A DNA stretch of 64,000 nt from Pycnococcus provasolii (GCA_049487715.1 CP150572.1:434001-498000), one strand, 5' to 3'; positions 43,354-54,182 are shown, numbered from the stretch's first letter. Program-made: numbers and translations. Notes: a model not told the origin generated them from the letters alone.

Positions 43354-44346
43354 ATGACGAGTCGTCTGTCCGGCGTCTCCTTATTGCACACGTGGAGAGC
43401 GCACGCGCTGCGGTACGACGACGCCCTCCAGCAAGCTGCCGCACTCGACGCCATCGCGCCGTTCCTGGAACGAATCAAGGAAATCGAAGAAGCGCAACAA
43501 CAACAACAACAACAGCAAGTGTCTGAAGCGCCGCTCGCACCCCGCGACGCGTTCGTCAAGGCGCTCCTGAGATGGTTCAAGGACGAGTTCTTCACGTGGC
43601 ACAACGAAGCAATCTGCCCCACGTGTGGGCCAGAAGCTGGAGAAAAAACAAGACTCGTGCGCGTTGAAGAACCGACACAAAGCGAGCGCGCCGACGGGGA
43701 ACCGGGACGCGTCGAGGTGTACAACTGCCCGTGCTGCAGCGCGGAAGTCAGGTTCCCACGCCTCAACGACCCCGTGCGACTCCTTCAGCCGGACTGGAGG
43801 AAAGGAAGGTGCGGCGAGTGGGCGAACGCGTTCTGCCTGTGCTTAAGGGCACTGGGATATCGTCAAGTGAGGTACGTGCTCGACACCACAGACCACGTGT
43901 GGTGCGAGTACTGGTCGTCAAGCTTGAACAGATGGGTGCACGTAGACGCGTGCGAGGCGTCGTGGGACGAACCGCACCTTTACAGCGAAGGCTGGGGGAA
44001 GAAGCTTCGCCACGTTATTGCATTTAGCATGGATGGCGTCGTCGACGTCACGCGGCGGTACGTCAAAGGCCAGCAAAAGTATACCGAGGCGCTGCAAAGG
44101 CGCGCCGCCGACGTTTCCGAGCGGAACCTCGCCGCTTCCCTCGCGTACGCCACCACGCGCGTGCGCTTGACAACAACTGCTGGAGCCGAAGCTGCCGCAT
44201 CTCTCGCCCGTGGCGCCGCCGCTGACTTGATTGAGCTCCTCGCTCTGCACGATGGCGCATGCGACGATTGCGGCCATGGCGCGCTTCAAGGACGAACGTC
44301 TGGTTCGCTAGCTTGGAGATTGTCGCGTGGTGAGATGAAACGGTAG
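43354..44346 (+). CDS. peptide:N-glycanase (PNGase, transglutaminase-like fold)
   Basis: This 330-residue frame has the family signature: two zinc-binding pairs (CPTCG about residue 90 and CPCC about 128), then the catalytic triad Cys in RKGRCGEWANAF, His in DTTDHVWCEYW and Asp in VHVDACEASWDEP. It removes N-glycans from misfolded glycoproteins in the cytosol during ER-associated degradation. It lacks the N-terminal PUB and C-terminal sugar-binding domains of animal NGLY1, as in plants and fungi. A polyglutamine run (residues about 49-56) is variable. Frame intact. Confidence 0.92.
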   Translation: MTSRLSGVSLLHTWRAHALRYDDALQQAAALDAIAPFLERIKEIEEAQQQQQQQQVSEAPLAPRDAFVKALLRWFKDEFFTWHNEAICPTCGPEAGEKTRLVRVEEPTQSERADGEPGRVEVYNCPCCSAEVRFPRLNDPVRLLQPDWRKGRCGEWANAFCLCLRALGYRQVRYVLDTTDHVWCEYWSSSLNRWVHVDACEASWDEPHLYSEGWGKKLRHVIAFSMDGVVDVTRRYVKGQQKYTEALQRRAADVSERNLAASLAYATTRVRLTTTAGAEAAASLARGAAADLIELLALHDGACDDCGHGALQGRTSGSLAWRLSRGEMKR

Positions 44347-44819
44347 CAACACGCCTACCGTAAAGGTAGTCTTTCTCATTTTTCCCTGGCAGCCTGTGGC
44401 ACTCCGGCAGGACCTACTTAGCCTAAGAAAACTTTTCTACGATAATGAGTGTAAACCAGAAAAAAGTCCCAAAACGCATCCATGAAGCGAAAGTCACTGA
44501 ACGCAGAACGCGAAGAAGGCGCTTCCCTGTAGTACTACCGACTGACTGACTCCACGCATCGCCGTCTATCTAGATCTTTACCATAGATACGACCCGTTGC
44601 TTACTCGAGAAGTCCGTCCCTAACCACTCCTAAGCAAGCGCCCTAAGAGTAACCTCGCGTACCGTAACCCTTAATACCTAAGTACTAAACCCCTCGTAGT
44701 GGTTTGTCAATTGGGGTGCCCTAGATTCCGCTAACCCTAACCCTAACCCTAACCGCGTCATCACCTGTCCCACACACACCTCACAGGGACCTGTCCCCCT
44801 CCCCTAAGTTACTCTTAGA
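44347..44819. promoter_or_regulatory. spacer upstream of the OSCA gene
   Basis: No gene is seen. The right end carries a perfect CCCTAA array at 44731-44754, about 90 bases before the first ATG of the next gene. Confidence 0.45.
44731..44754 (+). repeat. interstitial telomere-like (CTAACC)n array
   Basis: Four perfect six-base units (complement of TTAGGG) lie immediately upstream of the OSCA-like gene. Confidence 0.92.
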
Positions 44820-47800
44820 ATGAAACTTAAAAATTGGATCCTCGGACCCCTTCCTTTCCTTTGGACTTTTCCTCCCCGTCAGCATTGCCGCAATTCGCAA
44901 TACTTCGGGATGTCGGGGCCTGCGCCTCCCCCTCCCCTTGCGCCTCCGCCGCCTCCGCCGTTCATTATAGTGCGCATCGTCGGCGGGTCCATGGGATGGC
45001 ACCTGCTCTACTGCCTGCTCGTCTTCCTCGCCATCTCGCTCGTCTTCGTCCTCCTCCGCATGCCGCGCCAAACGCCGCCACGGGGCATATGGACGGAAAC
45101 CGCGAGAAAGCCGTGGCGCAAACTACTCGCCGTCTACGCGCTCTCACTACCTGACATCTGAGACTCGCGGGACCCAAGGCGTTCGAGTACGGACTCTTCC
45201 AGCTCGCGGCGCTCAGAAGCCTCGTCGCATGCGCCATCCCCGCGCTCGCCGTCGTTCTACCCGTGAACGTCTTCGGGGGAAGTGGAGGAGCGTACGCCGT
45301 CTTCTCCACGCCCGCGTCGCACGCCGCGAGGCACTCCGACATCGCCGTCCTCGGCTTTGCCGCGACGTCGGCGCAGCACGTGTACGCGCAGTCAAACCTG
45401 CTGTGGCTCCACGTCATCGCAACCGCAGCAAGCGGCGTCGTGTCTCTCGTCGTCGTGAGACGTGCGGAGAACGACCTCGTGCGTGGGCGTGGTGCACCAG
45501 CTAGGCAGCAGCAGGCAAGTGGCGTCGTCGACGCCACGGAGGATTTGTGCTCGCGCTCGCTTCTTCTGACGCACTTGCCCGTCGGCGCGGATGCACACGT
45601 GCAGCGAACGCACATTCGCACGCTGCTGAGAAGACACTGGTTCCGAACGGCGCCCGCGAGCGTCTACGTACCAGCAAACAGGCAGGCTGTGTACCACTAC
45701 ACCGAGGCGTCAGCGCGAGCGAACACAGCACTGGAGCGCGCCATCGCGGGTGAGCGGCTCGGATGGGGCACGTGCTGGGGAGCGGGTGTGAACGTCGCGA
45801 GGCGGCGTGCTCTCAGGCTGTCGGCAAGGCTGCAGCACGAGCGCGACGTCGTCCAGGAGTCGCCCAAGTCTACCGGCATGGCATTTGTCGTGTTTCGCGA
45901 TGCCGTGGCTTGCCGTCGTGCACGGCGTAGCCTCAAGCAGCTGACGAGCCGACGAAGATATGGTGTGGGACTAGCTCCGCCACCACCCCCGGATAACATC
46001 GAGTCGTCGCTGCGTCCCCTGCGGTGGCACGTGCGACAGGCGCCACCACCCGACGGGATCCGATGGCGCAATGTCGGTCGATCGCAGCTGACGAAGCTGG
46101 CGCGGCGCATCGTCGCGAATGGCGCGGTTCTGCTCGTTCTCGTCGTCAGCTTTAGCCCTCAGGTTGTGTTCATGAGCCTGGGAAGCGTGGCAATTGCGGG
46201 ACAGAAGGAGGACATCAATGGTGAGTGGCAGGTGCTCGTCTCGTGGGCGGACACGCGCGGCCCGTTCGCCGCGTTCCTCCTTCACTTCCTCCCCAACGTG
46301 CTCGTGCTGCTCGTTCTGTACCTGCTCACGCCGCTGTTGCTTCGCCGCGCGTCGCGATTCGAGTGTCACGCCATACGCACGCACGAGGAACGCGTGCTTG
46401 TGTCGCGCATGTTCTTCTTCTTCGTGCTAAATCTCGTGGTGTTGTCTGCGCTGAACCGTGCGGCAATCTACAGCATTCTTCACAACGTAAGCTCGTGCTT
46501 CTTTCCTGGAGGCGACGAAGGCGGTGGCGGCGGCAGCAGCAGCGGTGGCGGTGACGACCCGAAGCCGGACATACCCACGTGCGAGTCGTTCCACACCATG
46601 CTGAGCGATTCGTTCATCCCCGATTCGAGTCTCGTGCTCACAGCATTTCTGCTCACCGCCGCATTCGTGGGTGTCCCTCTCGACGCACTTTCGTGGTGGT
46701 CGTGGCCCTGCGAAATGGTACGTCGCTACCGTGAGCGGCGCACGGAGGCTGCGGAGACGGCAGTTCCACTGCTGGGCCGCCCGCGATCACGATCTGACGA
46801 CGTCGGTGCACCTCCCGTTGCTATACCCTCGTCCGCGTCGTCGCTCGAGATGTCTCCCGCTGGTGGTGGCAGCCTGGAGCAGCAGCCCTCCCTCCTCCTC
46901 CTCCTCCTCGACTACCCGACGCGGCTCATCGTTTGACTATGCGGCAAGCTTCGCGTACTCCGCGTGCATCTATGCGATGGCAATGTGGTGTGCCATGGTG
47001 TGCCCGCTTGCGCTGATACCAGGCATCGCCTACTTCTCCATGCGCTTCGTGGTTGACAAGTACAACTTCCTCGTCGTATACAAGAGCGAGGCGGCTGTGG
47101 AGGCGAAAGCTGTCGCTTCGACAGACGGGCGTCTCGCGGAGCGTGGCTTAAACATGCTTCGCATTTCCATCGTCCTGCAGAGCGTTGCCTTGCTGGTATT
47201 CCTGGGCATGCGTGGCACGCCGGAGCAGCGCTTCGTCGCGGCACTCATGGTGGTGTGCCACATCGCGTACTTCACGCTTCACCGCCAGTACATGCCATCG
47301 CGCTACGTGCACAACGACGATGGAAATCTGGACGAGGAGGAGATGGTGCAGCAGCAGCAGCAGCATCAGCAGCTGAATCCAGGATCGCGGCGGCAAAGGC
47401 GGCGTGATGATGACGACGACGACGACGACGACGACGCGGAGCGACAAGGCTACGGCATTTTGGGGTTTGAAGCGGACGAGAGTCCACTGCTATGGGCAGG
47501 TGGTGCTGAGGAGGACGACGATGCGTTATGTCCCGATGAAACGCTTTATAACACGCCTGATGACAGCGTGGTGTGCCGCGTTGAGGAGCCGATCATCGAG
47601 GCGGAGGATAGTAGGGAAGAGGAGATGGTGCCGCGTCGCCATCGACGACGAAGTAATGGACGCAGGTTGTCGAGGCTGCAGAGGCAGCAACAGCAGCAGC
47701 AGCGTACAACTACTGCGAGCGATGATCGTCGTGGCAGTGGTGAACGGCCTACTACTACGGCAACAACTACTACTACTACCGCGAATGGTAATCTCGTTGA

Positions 47801-47846
47801 TTTGGAGGAGTCTAATACTTCTTCTTCTCAAGCAAACTTATTGTAA
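44820..47846 (+). CDS. OSCA/CSC1-type (DUF221) mechanosensitive cation channel (two frame breaks)
   Basis: Three successive open frames form one channel. The first has helix HLLYCLLVFLAISLVFVLLR and ends LSLPDI at 45163. Adding one C near 45157 gives PDILRLAGPKAFEYGLFQ, the normal OSCA continuation, then IPALAVVLPVNVFGG. The middle frame has the cytosolic RNA-recognition-like domain (LLTHLPVGADAHVQRTHIRT; GMAFVVFRDAVACRRAR) and the channel helices. The third break is in a CTC repeat (46886-46909); after it FDYAASFAYSACIYAMAMWC, LIPGIAYFSMRFVVDKYNFL matches the last conserved membrane part. The tail is Asp/Gln/Thr-rich. A second start, MSGPAPPPP at 44910, is possible. The family gives hyperosmolality- or tension-gated calcium currents in plants. 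I treat the breaks as likely sequence errors, but a pseudogene is not excluded. Confidence 0.8.
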
Positions 47847-47974
47847 ACTTTTGTGACACTTTTCTAGTTTTCGAAATTTGCAACGTGTGTCAAGGAACTT
47901 GGTAACCTCTTGTTGCTGTGAGTTGACATGTCGATGTTTGTTGTTCTTGTGCGTGTTGTATGATTCGTTTCAGC

Positions 47975-48130
47975 TTAGCGAGCTTGTGGGCATCCGCACA
48001 TGCAACGGAACGGGCATGTGGCTGTGTTGTAGAGGCACGTGACCATCGACTTGACGCAGTTGCATGCGGCAGTGCACGGGAAGCACAAGCACGATAACGT
48101 GCATCCTCCCTTACCTCGTCCGGATCCCAT
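47975..48130 (-). CDS. 51-residue cysteine-rich small protein
   Basis: The minus strand reads MGSGRGKGGCTLSCLCFPC and continues TAACNCVKSM, then CLYN, CPFRCMCGCP, ending AR and stop. Eleven of 51 residues are Cys, in CxC, CxxC and CxxxC spacing across the whole length. No signal peptide or membrane helix stands out. Such patterns occur in metallothioneins and other metal- or disulphide-rich microproteins, but I recognise no family. The frame starts at an ATG that follows a plain leader. Chance is possible because the stretch is short. Confidence 0.4.
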   Translation of the reverse strand: MGSGRGKGGCTLSCLCFPCTAACNCVKSMVTCLYNTATCPFRCMCGCPQAR

Positions 48131-48576
48131 GATGATCAATCAATGAAGGAAGTTATTACTATGTGAGTATGTGCTGCTGCTGCTGCTTGTTGACGAAAAT
48201 TGATTGGCGGCGCCCAACCAGTTGAGAAAAAAAGACAGTTTCAGGACAAGAGTGACACGTCACACACACAAGAATCGTCACACAAAGAAGAAACTGTGGT
48301 TAACAAAGAAAAAGTAAAAAACCCTAGCCCAACTCTCCCTACCCGGTACCCGTAAAAGCCTAACCGAAAACCCAAACCAAACTGGATCCCGGAATTCGAT
48401 TCGGGGTTAGGGTAAGGTTAGGGTAATTAGGGTAGTTAGTAGTGGTTAGGGAGCCCATTAAGTTCTGCCAGCCAGGCTTAGGGTTGTTTGTTGTTGGTTT
48501 GGGCACTTAGGGAACGCACCTGCCCTGTTCCCTCCCTCCCCCTGAAACTCGCAGCATTCGCCCAAACCAAGGTGTC
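48131..48576. promoter_or_regulatory. spacer with telomere-like cluster upstream of the DUF1279 gene
   Basis: 48405-48450 contains gttagggtaaggttagggtaattagggtag and ggttaggg, a loose TTAGGG-type cluster 130-170 bases before the next start. A second phrase ttagggttgtttgttgttgg lies at 48479-48498. No gene is seen. Confidence 0.5.
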
Positions 48577-49284
48577 ATGTCCGCGCATGTTCCCACTCGC
48601 TCTCTCACACTGGGTCATGGTCGAACACACGTGACTGGTTATCGTGGTCATTCAGGCTCCCCCATGAATATGAATCGAGGACAGTTTCCACTTCGCGCTT
48701 CCACTCCACTTCCACTTCGAGCTTCTTCGTCAACGAGGTGGCGTTTTATTTCTCGCCCCAGTAGGTGGAGGACCGTTCACACACCTGCGTCCACCGAGAA
48801 GTCGAGCATGAATCCTTCGGACACATCATCAAAGTCGGAGCCGCCTGCGTCACCGCCTGCACAGTCCGCGACTTCCGCGGAGGATAAGAGCCTCTCCGAC
48901 GAGGCGGAGGAAGCGACGCGCAAGTGGGGTCTGGAAGCAGGTCTGTGGAAGTCGTTCAGGCAAGGAGGCGCGGAGGGGAAAACTACCGCAAAAGACCTCC
49001 TCAAGAGGTACGGAAGCGCGTACCTCATGACGTCCATCTCGCTCTCCCTCGTGTCATTCACGCTCTTCTACCTCCTCGTGTCGAACGGAATCGACGTGCC
49101 GGCACTGCTCGCCAAGGTGGGAATCAACACGGGGGACACGGGTCAGAACATTGGCACAGTCGCGCTCGCTTACGCGGCGCACAAGGCGGCGTCGCCGATA
49201 CGATTCCCGCCAACGGTCGCTCTCACGCCCGTCGTTGCGAACTGGCTCAAGAGCCTGCGAGGCGATGGTGGTGGTGACAACTGA
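48577..49284 (+). CDS. DUF1279 (FAM210-like) membrane protein, probably plastid
   Basis: The protein has 235 residues. The first 80 are Ser/Arg/Thr-rich with few acidic residues, as in plastid transit peptides. The DUF1279 domain follows: KDLLKRYGSAYLMTSISLSL, SFTLFYLLVSNGIDVPALL and IGTVALAYAAHKAASPIRFP, then PVVANWLK. The first helix pair with the KRYG start is the family hallmark. Plant members sit in the plastid envelope or thylakoid, while animal FAM210 proteins are mitochondrial. Its biochemical role is not established. A Met at 48808 is an alternative start. Confidence 0.78.
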   Translation: MSAHVPTRSLTLGHGRTHVTGYRGHSGSPMNMNRGQFPLRASTPLPLRASSSTRWRFISRPSRWRTVHTPASTEKSSMNPSDTSSKSEPPASPPAQSATSAEDKSLSDEAEEATRKWGLEAGLWKSFRQGGAEGKTTAKDLLKRYGSAYLMTSISLSLVSFTLFYLLVSNGIDVPALLAKVGINTGDTGQNIGTVALAYAAHKAASPIRFPPTVALTPVVANWLKSLRGDGGGDN

Positions 49285-49380
49285 GTCAAGCCTAGAAAAC
49301 AAAGTTGGGGAGTTCAAGGGAAAAAACAAAAGCATAAATGTTTTCCTTTTTTCTTTATGGAAATGTAAAAAGCCACCACT

Positions 49381-50889
<1,509 letters not shown>

Positions 50890-50898
50890 TTAGGGTTT
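50890..50898 (-). promoter_or_regulatory. telo-box (AAACCCTAA) upstream of RUVBL2
   Basis: The minus strand carries a perfect AAACCCTAA about 45 bases upstream of the RUVBL2 start codon. In plants this motif is a known promoter element of ribosomal-protein and translation-related genes. Function here is inference. Confidence 0.5.
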
Positions 50899-51311
50899 GA
50901 CAAGGCCGCCTGGGCCGGGATCCCCCGCGGCTCCTTCAAGTCCCCCCGGGGGACCTTCAGGACTCTTTCCAAGTTTGGTTTCGTTTTCGTTCAAGACAAT
51001 GGATCCCCCCAATGCAATGCATATGCAATGCCCCTCCCTTCTCCCCCCCTTCCCCCTTCCCCCTTCCCCCTTCCCCCTTCCCCCTTTCCTCTTGCCTCCT
51101 GGTCACCTCTCCTGGTCACACCTCTCCTAAAACCTTACCGGTAGTCTCCTGGGGTCCATTCTCCCTGACGACTGGTATCGAATATCGATCTGCGTCTGCG
51201 TCTGCGTCTGCCAGTCCCGAGGGAGGCTCGGGTGCCCCTACCATACGGCATCGGCATACGGTCGTAGAAATCTACTATAGGAGCTACAAGTCGGCGGATA
51301 GCCGGATAGAT

Positions 51312-51422
51312 ACATGTGTAAGGCCACGCTCAGGACCACCTCGGAGCGTGGCCACGCTGAGAGGAGGGATGGTCACCCTCCCAACGTTCAGCGGTTCCAA
51401 CGCTGGGTCGTCTTACACATGT
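51312..51422 (+). ncRNA. candidate structured RNA or cruciform: four-way-junction inverted repeats
   Basis: ACATGTGTAAG (51312-51322) pairs perfectly with CTTACACATGT (51412-51422), closing a loop that contains three further hairpins: GCCACGCTC/GAGCGTGGC (51323-51331 with 51344-51352), GGAGGG/CCCTCC (51363-51368 with 51376-51381) and CAGCG/CGCTG (51389-51393 with 51401-51405, loop gttccaa). All pairs are Watson-Crick. It is not a tRNA: the closing stem is 11 bp and the arms do not fit the tRNA layout. A foldback transposon remnant or a DNA cruciform are alternatives. Confidence 0.4.
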
Positions 51423-51591
51423 CTGGTCGACGCTACAGGTCGGATCCAACAAACTTTGCTAAAGGTCTCTGGGAGAACTCCGCTACATGCAAGGTGAGGA
51501 CATGCCTCGGCCACCTGCAGGCCGCAAGCCATCATGACGTCACACCCTGGTCGGTGTGCTCCCGTCGTCCTCGTCCAGGGTCGGTGTGCGT

Positions 51592-51638
51592 GGTACCCGC
51601 GGGGGTACCCGCGGGTACCTTCCTACCCCCGCGGGTAC
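51592..51638. repeat. GGTACCCGCGGGTACC palindrome cluster
   Basis: Overlapping copies of ggtacccgcggg and its complement tile the segment, and 51606-51619 is part of a perfect palindrome. A further gcgggtacc follows at 51630-51638. It could extrude as a cruciform. Confidence 0.75.
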
Positions 51639-51938
51639 CTGGTCATAATAACAGGGAGGGGGACTGCACTTCGTTCGGTTCCCGTTCCCTCCCCTTCCCC
51701 CATGGAGGATTGGAGGCCACACGCACGGCACGAAAGTACAGTATGTAAGTACTACGATTGGGAGCTCAATTATTTTCCCCGGGGCTCCTGGCCCTCGCGA
51801 ATCATTCCGAATGCTCTGGCGTACCTCGCTGCAGACCTCCATCCATCGGCGCACTTTACACTTAACGCCTTAAGTTAAGGGAGGGCCACTTGTGATCACT
51901 GATCGGTGAAGAAGCGCACCTTATAACTCGTCGTTCAA

Positions 51939-52135
51939 CGTTCACTTCGATTCATTTCTACATCCTTGTCCTCGTTCACCGTTCACTTCGATTCATTTCT
52001 ACATCCTTGTCCTGGTTCACCGTTCCCTTCGATTTCGATTCATTTCTACATCCTTGTCCTCGTTCACCGTTCCCTTCGACTCATTTCTACACCCTTGTCC
52101 TCGTTCACCGTTCCCTTCGATTCATTTCTACATCC
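51939..52135 (+). repeat. minisatellite, about 41-bp unit, five copies
   Basis: Five tandem copies of a unit reading roughly cgttcacttcgattcatttc then tacatccttgtcctcgttcac, with unit 3 longer by six bases and the last one cut short. It lies directly upstream of the TylF-like gene. If translated, it would read as repeated SSFTVPFDSFLHP, but a start at 52191 after the array is preferred. Confidence 0.9.
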
Positions 52136-52190
52136 TTACAAGTCCTTACAGTCAGTCCTTGACCTTGCAGCAGTACATACCTATATATTT

Positions 52191-53315
52191 ATGATGGCCG
52201 CATTTGTCGTGTCTTTGTCAAGCATGGTATGTTTTCTCAAGATGATGTTCGTGATGTGTGTGGTGGTCCTCAGCTTCTTCTGCTTTCCTTGCTCTTCAGC
52301 TGGCCTTGCTCTCGAGGAGGATAACGACTCAGGCTCGTCGTCCACGTCGTCGTCGTTGAAAGAAACCACAGTGGTGGTGACCGTAAACGCGCACGGCCAC
52401 CACCCGTCGTTAGTGAACGATCCCAAAGTATTACAAGCTCGTGACGTTAACTCTGGAGGTGTCGTGGGTCCCACGCGACGTCTCATCACGGCGGAACTTG
52501 CTCACCTCGCACTCACACAAAACGTTCCGGGAGACTTTGTTGAAACGGGGGTATTCAACGGAGGCACGTCGGCAATCATGCTCAAGACGCTACAACAGTA
52601 CGACACGGAAGGATCGAGGAAGTTCTACGCGTGTGACAGCTTCGAAGGTTTGCCTGATTCTGTCGAACAAGATAAGGTTGAGCGACACCTCAACGTCGAC
52701 GGCAAAGACGTCAACTCGAAGCAATCCGGAGTTGGACTCAAGGGAAAGTGGGCGTGCGACGTCACATGCGTCGAAGACACCTTCAAAAAAGCAGGCGTGT
52801 GGGACGAAAACAGGATCATCTTCGTCAAGGGATGGTTCAACGAGTCGCTGCCGCATATTGCCGTCGACAAAATCGCCTTCCTGAGACTCGACGGCGACCT
52901 CTACGAGTCAACGCGCGACGCGCTCAAGTACCTGTACCACAAGTTGAGTCCTTGCGGGTACATCTACATCGACGACTACGGGAGCTTCGCGGGGTGCGCC
53001 AAGGCTGTTGACGACTACAGGGAGGCGCACGGCATCACGGCGAAAATGCACGCGGTGACTGAGGTGTGGGAACCGACGAACGGGGAGGCAGATTCTCCGT
53101 TGGATCCCACACAGGACAGATTCGAGGCGCTGTGGTGGCAGAAGCCGTGCTCCGAAGGCGCTGGCGAAGGCGATGGCGCTGGCGCAACTGAAACGGAGTC
53201 GCGTGATGCGCACCGCCATCGCGTCTTCGGTGATGACGCGCACAGATTTATACCGTCGTCGTCGCGTCGTCACCGCCGCCACAGTGATAGTACTCACGAA
53301 AAAATAAGTGTATAA
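52191..53315 (+). CDS. TylF/macrocin-type O-methyltransferase-like protein, membrane-anchored
   Basis: The protein has about 374 residues, starting at MMAAFVVSLSSM after tatatattt. Residues 10-45 (MVCFLKMMFVMCVVVLSFFC) form a signal anchor or signal peptide. The catalytic fold follows: VPGDFVETGVFNGGTSAIML (SAM-binding motif I), CDSFEGLPDS, VKGWFNESLP, AFLRLDGDLYESTRDALKY and IYIDDYGSFAGC. The two acidic motifs are the magnesium ligands of the TylF/MycF sugar O-methyltransferases. Algal and plant genomes carry many TylF-like genes of unknown acceptor, often secretory; a role on glycans is inference. A Glu/Arg/His-rich tail ends the protein. Tail-to-tail with the YjjX-type gene (about 50 bases). 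Confidence 0.85.
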   Translation: MMAAFVVSLSSMVCFLKMMFVMCVVVLSFFCFPCSSAGLALEEDNDSGSSSTSSSLKETTVVVTVNAHGHHPSLVNDPKVLQARDVNSGGVVGPTRRLITAELAHLALTQNVPGDFVETGVFNGGTSAIMLKTLQQYDTEGSRKFYACDSFEGLPDSVEQDKVERHLNVDGKDVNSKQSGVGLKGKWACDVTCVEDTFKKAGVWDENRIIFVKGWFNESLPHIAVDKIAFLRLDGDLYESTRDALKYLYHKLSPCGYIYIDDYGSFAGCAKAVDDYREAHGITAKMHAVTEVWEPTNGEADSPLDPTQDRFEALWWQKPCSEGAGEGDGAGATETESRDAHRHRVFGDDAHRFIPSSSRRHRRHSDSTHEKISV

Positions 53316-53364
53316 TGTGCTTGTTTACAGTTTATAACATATGTGTGTTCAAATACCCTACGAG

Positions 53365-53997
53365 TTAGTGGTACAGCTCCCTTCCCGTTCCTTCGACGAA
53401 AGGAAGGCACGCCAACAGGAATGGCTGCTCGTAATACGCAGCGCGTGTCAAAGTGCCGTTCGTCAGCGCGCCGATCGTCCCGCCTCCGCGCTTGATGTCA
53501 ACCGTGCCGAACACAGCGTCGGACGCGGGTCCGAGCTCCTCGCCGTCCGCGACGCGCTGCGCGATCGACGCGGGCAGAACGAACTCCGCACTTCGACTCC
53601 TACCCACAACGCCGCTCTTCAAGTCCTGTACGGTCGCCCAAGCGAAACACGCGAGCGCGTCTTTTGGCCCGCCCTCCGAACCGTCAGCGGCGCGCCACGC
53701 ACACCCGCCTTCGATCGACGCAACGAAGTCAAACATCTCGGCGTCATCCTGCGCGAGATCGTTTCGTCTTAACGCCTCAGCCTGTGTCGCCTTGAGGCGG
53801 TTGAGTGCGCCTTCGAGCGTCTCGCAGTCTCCGAACGGCTGTTCGCTAACGTTCGACGGCGCGTTATAAGGGGTGGCAAGCACATGCGTATTGCTCATGC
53901 CCAGTGAGACACCACGTCGCGCACCTTCGAGCTTGACCGGATTGCTCGAGCCAACCAAGAGACGTAAAGTATAGGTGGGGGACATAGACACCGCCAT
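53365..53997 (-). CDS. YjjX/DUF84-type non-canonical purine NTP phosphatase
   Basis: This 210-residue frame starts with LRLLVGSSNPVKLEGARRG, then NVSEQPFGDCETLEGALNRL and DFVASIEGGCAW, the three conserved stretches of the YjjX family (inosine/xanthosine triphosphatase), and a later GSDAVFGT-like PASDAVFGTVDIKRGGG. It would clear ITP/XTP or similar damaged nucleotides from the pool. Length matches the family (170-200). The start MAVSMSPTYTL is short and gives no targeting peptide. Confidence 0.8.
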   Translation of the reverse strand: MAVSMSPTYTLRLLVGSSNPVKLEGARRGVSLGMSNTHVLATPYNAPSNVSEQPFGDCETLEGALNRLKATQAEALRRNDLAQDDAEMFDFVASIEGGCAWRAADGSEGGPKDALACFAWATVQDLKSGVVGRSRSAEFVLPASIAQRVADGEELGPASDAVFGTVDIKRGGGTIGALTNGTLTRAAYYEQPFLLACLPFVEGTGRELYH

Positions 53998-54096
53998 CGA
54001 CGTGTTAGTTTATGGGAAACGGAAACGGTGATGGAAACGAAAGGGGGGAAACCTTTAGGGGTTCGGAGTAAGTTAGGGGTTCGGAGTTCGGGTTTT

Positions 54097-54108
54097 TAAG
54101 GGTTAGGG
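54097..54108 (+). promoter_or_regulatory. telomere-like motif (taagggttaggg) before the lipoate-ligase gene
   Basis: Two TTAGGG-type units lie about 75 bases upstream of the ATG at 54183. The spacer 53998-54182 contains nothing else remarkable apart from a repeated gttcggagt phrase at 54061-54087. Confidence 0.45.
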
Positions 54109-54182
54109 CTGTAAACTTACGTGTGTTGTGTCGTTGTTTTTCCGTTTTGGGTTTTTGCGCGCACTTGTCATTTGTAGTACAT

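Noticed and set aside
51540-51854. Open frames near the palindrome cluster
   Set aside because: They translate repeats and palindromes (GYPR/VPAGV) and look noncoding.
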